Positions 63,237 to 64,000 of a stretch of DNA of 64,000 nt are shown one piece after another. Both the position numbers and the translations under genes were made by a program. This stretch comes from Deltaproteobacteria bacterium (lineage in GTDB: Bacteria > Myxococcota_A > Polyangia > Polyangiales > Polyangiaceae): positions 62,001-126,000 of the forward strand of contig VGRJ01000002.1 in NCBI GenBank assembly GCA_016875405.1. The letters run 5' to 3'. Within the stretch, counting starts at the first letter, position 1, and each line of letters starts with the position of its first letter. Under the pieces are notes generated by a model that saw only the letters and a program-made list of their open reading frames with translations, did not search any database and was not told the DNA's origin.

Positions 63237-64000
63237 TCAGTCATCCGGGTGGGTCACGGCGAGCACCTCTTCGAGGGACGTCTCGCCGGCGAGCAGCTTG
63301 CGAACGGCCGCCTCGCGCAGCGTCAGCATCCCCTCGCGGCGCGCTTCGGCCTTGATGAGCGTCGCGTCCGCCCGTTTCATGACGAGCCTGCGCACGGCGT
63401 CGCTGATCTCGAAGAGCTCGTAGATCGCGATTCGCCCGAAATAGCCGGACTGACGGCACTCGACGCACCCTGCCCCCTCTCGAACCACGATGGGCCCGCT
63501 CGTCGCGGGGAGCGCCGGACCAAGCAGGTCGCGCTCGCTCGCGGTGAGCTCACGGGGCGCGGCGCAATACGCGCACACCTTGCGGAGGAGGCGCTGCGCC
63601 ATCAACCCGCTCAGCGTCGACGCCAGCAGGAAGTGCTCGGCCCCCAGGTCGAGCAGCCGCGTGATGGCGCCCGCCGCGTCGTTCGTGTGGAGCGTGCTGA
63701 AGACGAGGTGCCCCGTGAGCGCAGCCTGAATGGCGTGCCGAGCCGTGTCGAGGTCCCGGATCTCGCCGACCATGATGATGTCCGGGTCCTGTCGCAAGAG
63801 CGTGCGCAGGGTCTCGGCGAACCCTAAGCCCACCGCGGGGTTCACGGCGGTCTGGTTGATGCGCTCGAACACCATCTCGATCGGGTCCTCGATGGTGGTG
63901 ATGTTCACGTCGTCAGTCGCGAGCCGACGCAGCGCGGTGTAGAGCGTCGTCGTCTTGCCCGAGCCCGTCGGCCCCGTCACGAGCACGATGCCGTGGGGCC
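63237..64000 (-). CDS. GspE/PilB-type secretion ATPase, C-terminal part (cut by window end)
   Basis: 254 residues are visible and the frame is open at the window edge ([20 protein letters not shown]). Walker A is at the start, then [20 protein letters not shown], Walker [21 protein letters not shown], the His box [20 protein letters not shown], zinc Cys [11 protein letters not shown] and [11 protein letters not shown], and the C-terminal helical end. It is a motor ATPase of a type II secretion or type IV pilus system. It is clearly different from pilB at 12 kb (for example FERINQTAV instead of LHGINQVQM), so it is a paralogue, probably gspE. Confidence 0.9.
   Translation of the reverse strand, partial: PHGIVLVTGPTGSGKTTTLYTALRRLATDDVNITTIEDPIEMVFERINQTAVNPAVGLGFAETLRTLLRQDPDIIMVGEIRDLDTARHAIQAALTGHLVFSTLHTNDAAGAITRLLDLGAEHFLLASTLSGLMAQRLLRKVCAYCAAPRELTASERDLLGPALPATSGPIVVREGAGCVECRQSGYFGRIAIYELFEISDAVRRLVMKRADATLIKAEARREGMLTLREAAVRKLLAGETSLEEVLAVTHPDD

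Overview
The window is high-GC DNA that reads like a chromosome segment of a predatory or soil Myxococcota, most likely the Polyangiales side. The signs are many lipoproteins with Ser/Gly/Ala-rich linkers, MopE-type Asp-rich 'CDGxDNDCxGxVDEG' motifs, a protein with a MYXO-CTERM tail (GCGC, one membrane helix, Arg cluster), DUF1552/DUF1592-type cytochrome modules, type IV pilus ATPases and T6SS accessory genes of the VgrG/DcrB/DUF2169 type. The lineage is inferred from gene content; no rRNA is present.

Layout. 0-5 kb: end of a secreted protein, a sarcosine/dimethylglycine dehydrogenase-like enzyme, a TPMT-type methyltransferase, a rhomboid-fold protein without the catalytic residues, and a DUF192 lipoprotein. 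5-8.4 kb: two coupled secreted Cys-rich proteins (one MopE-like) and HMG-CoA lyase. 8.4-13 kb: purF, pilT, pilB. 13-16.4 kb: a lipoprotein, a GH13 amylase lipoprotein, tRNA-Val(UAC) and tRNA-Asp(GUC). 16.5-23.2 kb: a small lipoprotein, a small Cys-rich ORF interrupted by UGA, a formate-dehydrogenase-like molybdoenzyme, a DUF434 protein, a Pro/Ala-rich protein and a decayed NtrC-type regulator. 23.5-27.5 kb: a tightly overlapping three-gene operon (DUF1592-type c-haem protein, Tat-exported DUF1552 protein, lipoprotein). 27.5-29 kb: a multiply broken lipoprotein gene. 29-35 kb: zincin metalloprotease, SDR, thioredoxin-like lipoprotein, phosphotransferase, MYXO-CTERM protein. 35-41 kb: DUF2169, DcrB and a VgrG with a 450-residue C-terminal extension. 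41-45.4 kb: tandem di-haem cytochromes, a broken Cys-rich gene and tRNA-Gly(GCC). 45.4-52.7 kb: acyltransferase, YkgJ, bifunctional Rel, HemW, a tail-anchored protein, fatty-acid hydroxylase-like protein and PEGA lipoprotein. 52.8-56.2 kb: MerR-TPR fusion regulator, two unknowns and a rhodanese-E1 fusion. 56.2-62.7 kb: two glycosyltransferases divergent from two TPR proteins, a candidate protein-glycosylation locus. 62.7-64 kb: flavin reductase and the C-terminal half of a GspE/PilB-type ATPase cut by the window edge.

The housekeeping genes (purF, pilT, pilB, rel, hemW, tRNAs) look intact. Four accessory genes (about 17.1, 22.3, 28 and 44.7 kb) carry in-frame stops and/or frameshifts with coding-quality sequence on both sides. 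The most promising novel biology is the VgrG C-terminal domain and the glycosyltransferase/TPR locus, in which the larger TPR protein appears to carry a degenerate copy of the glycosyltransferase N-terminal domain.
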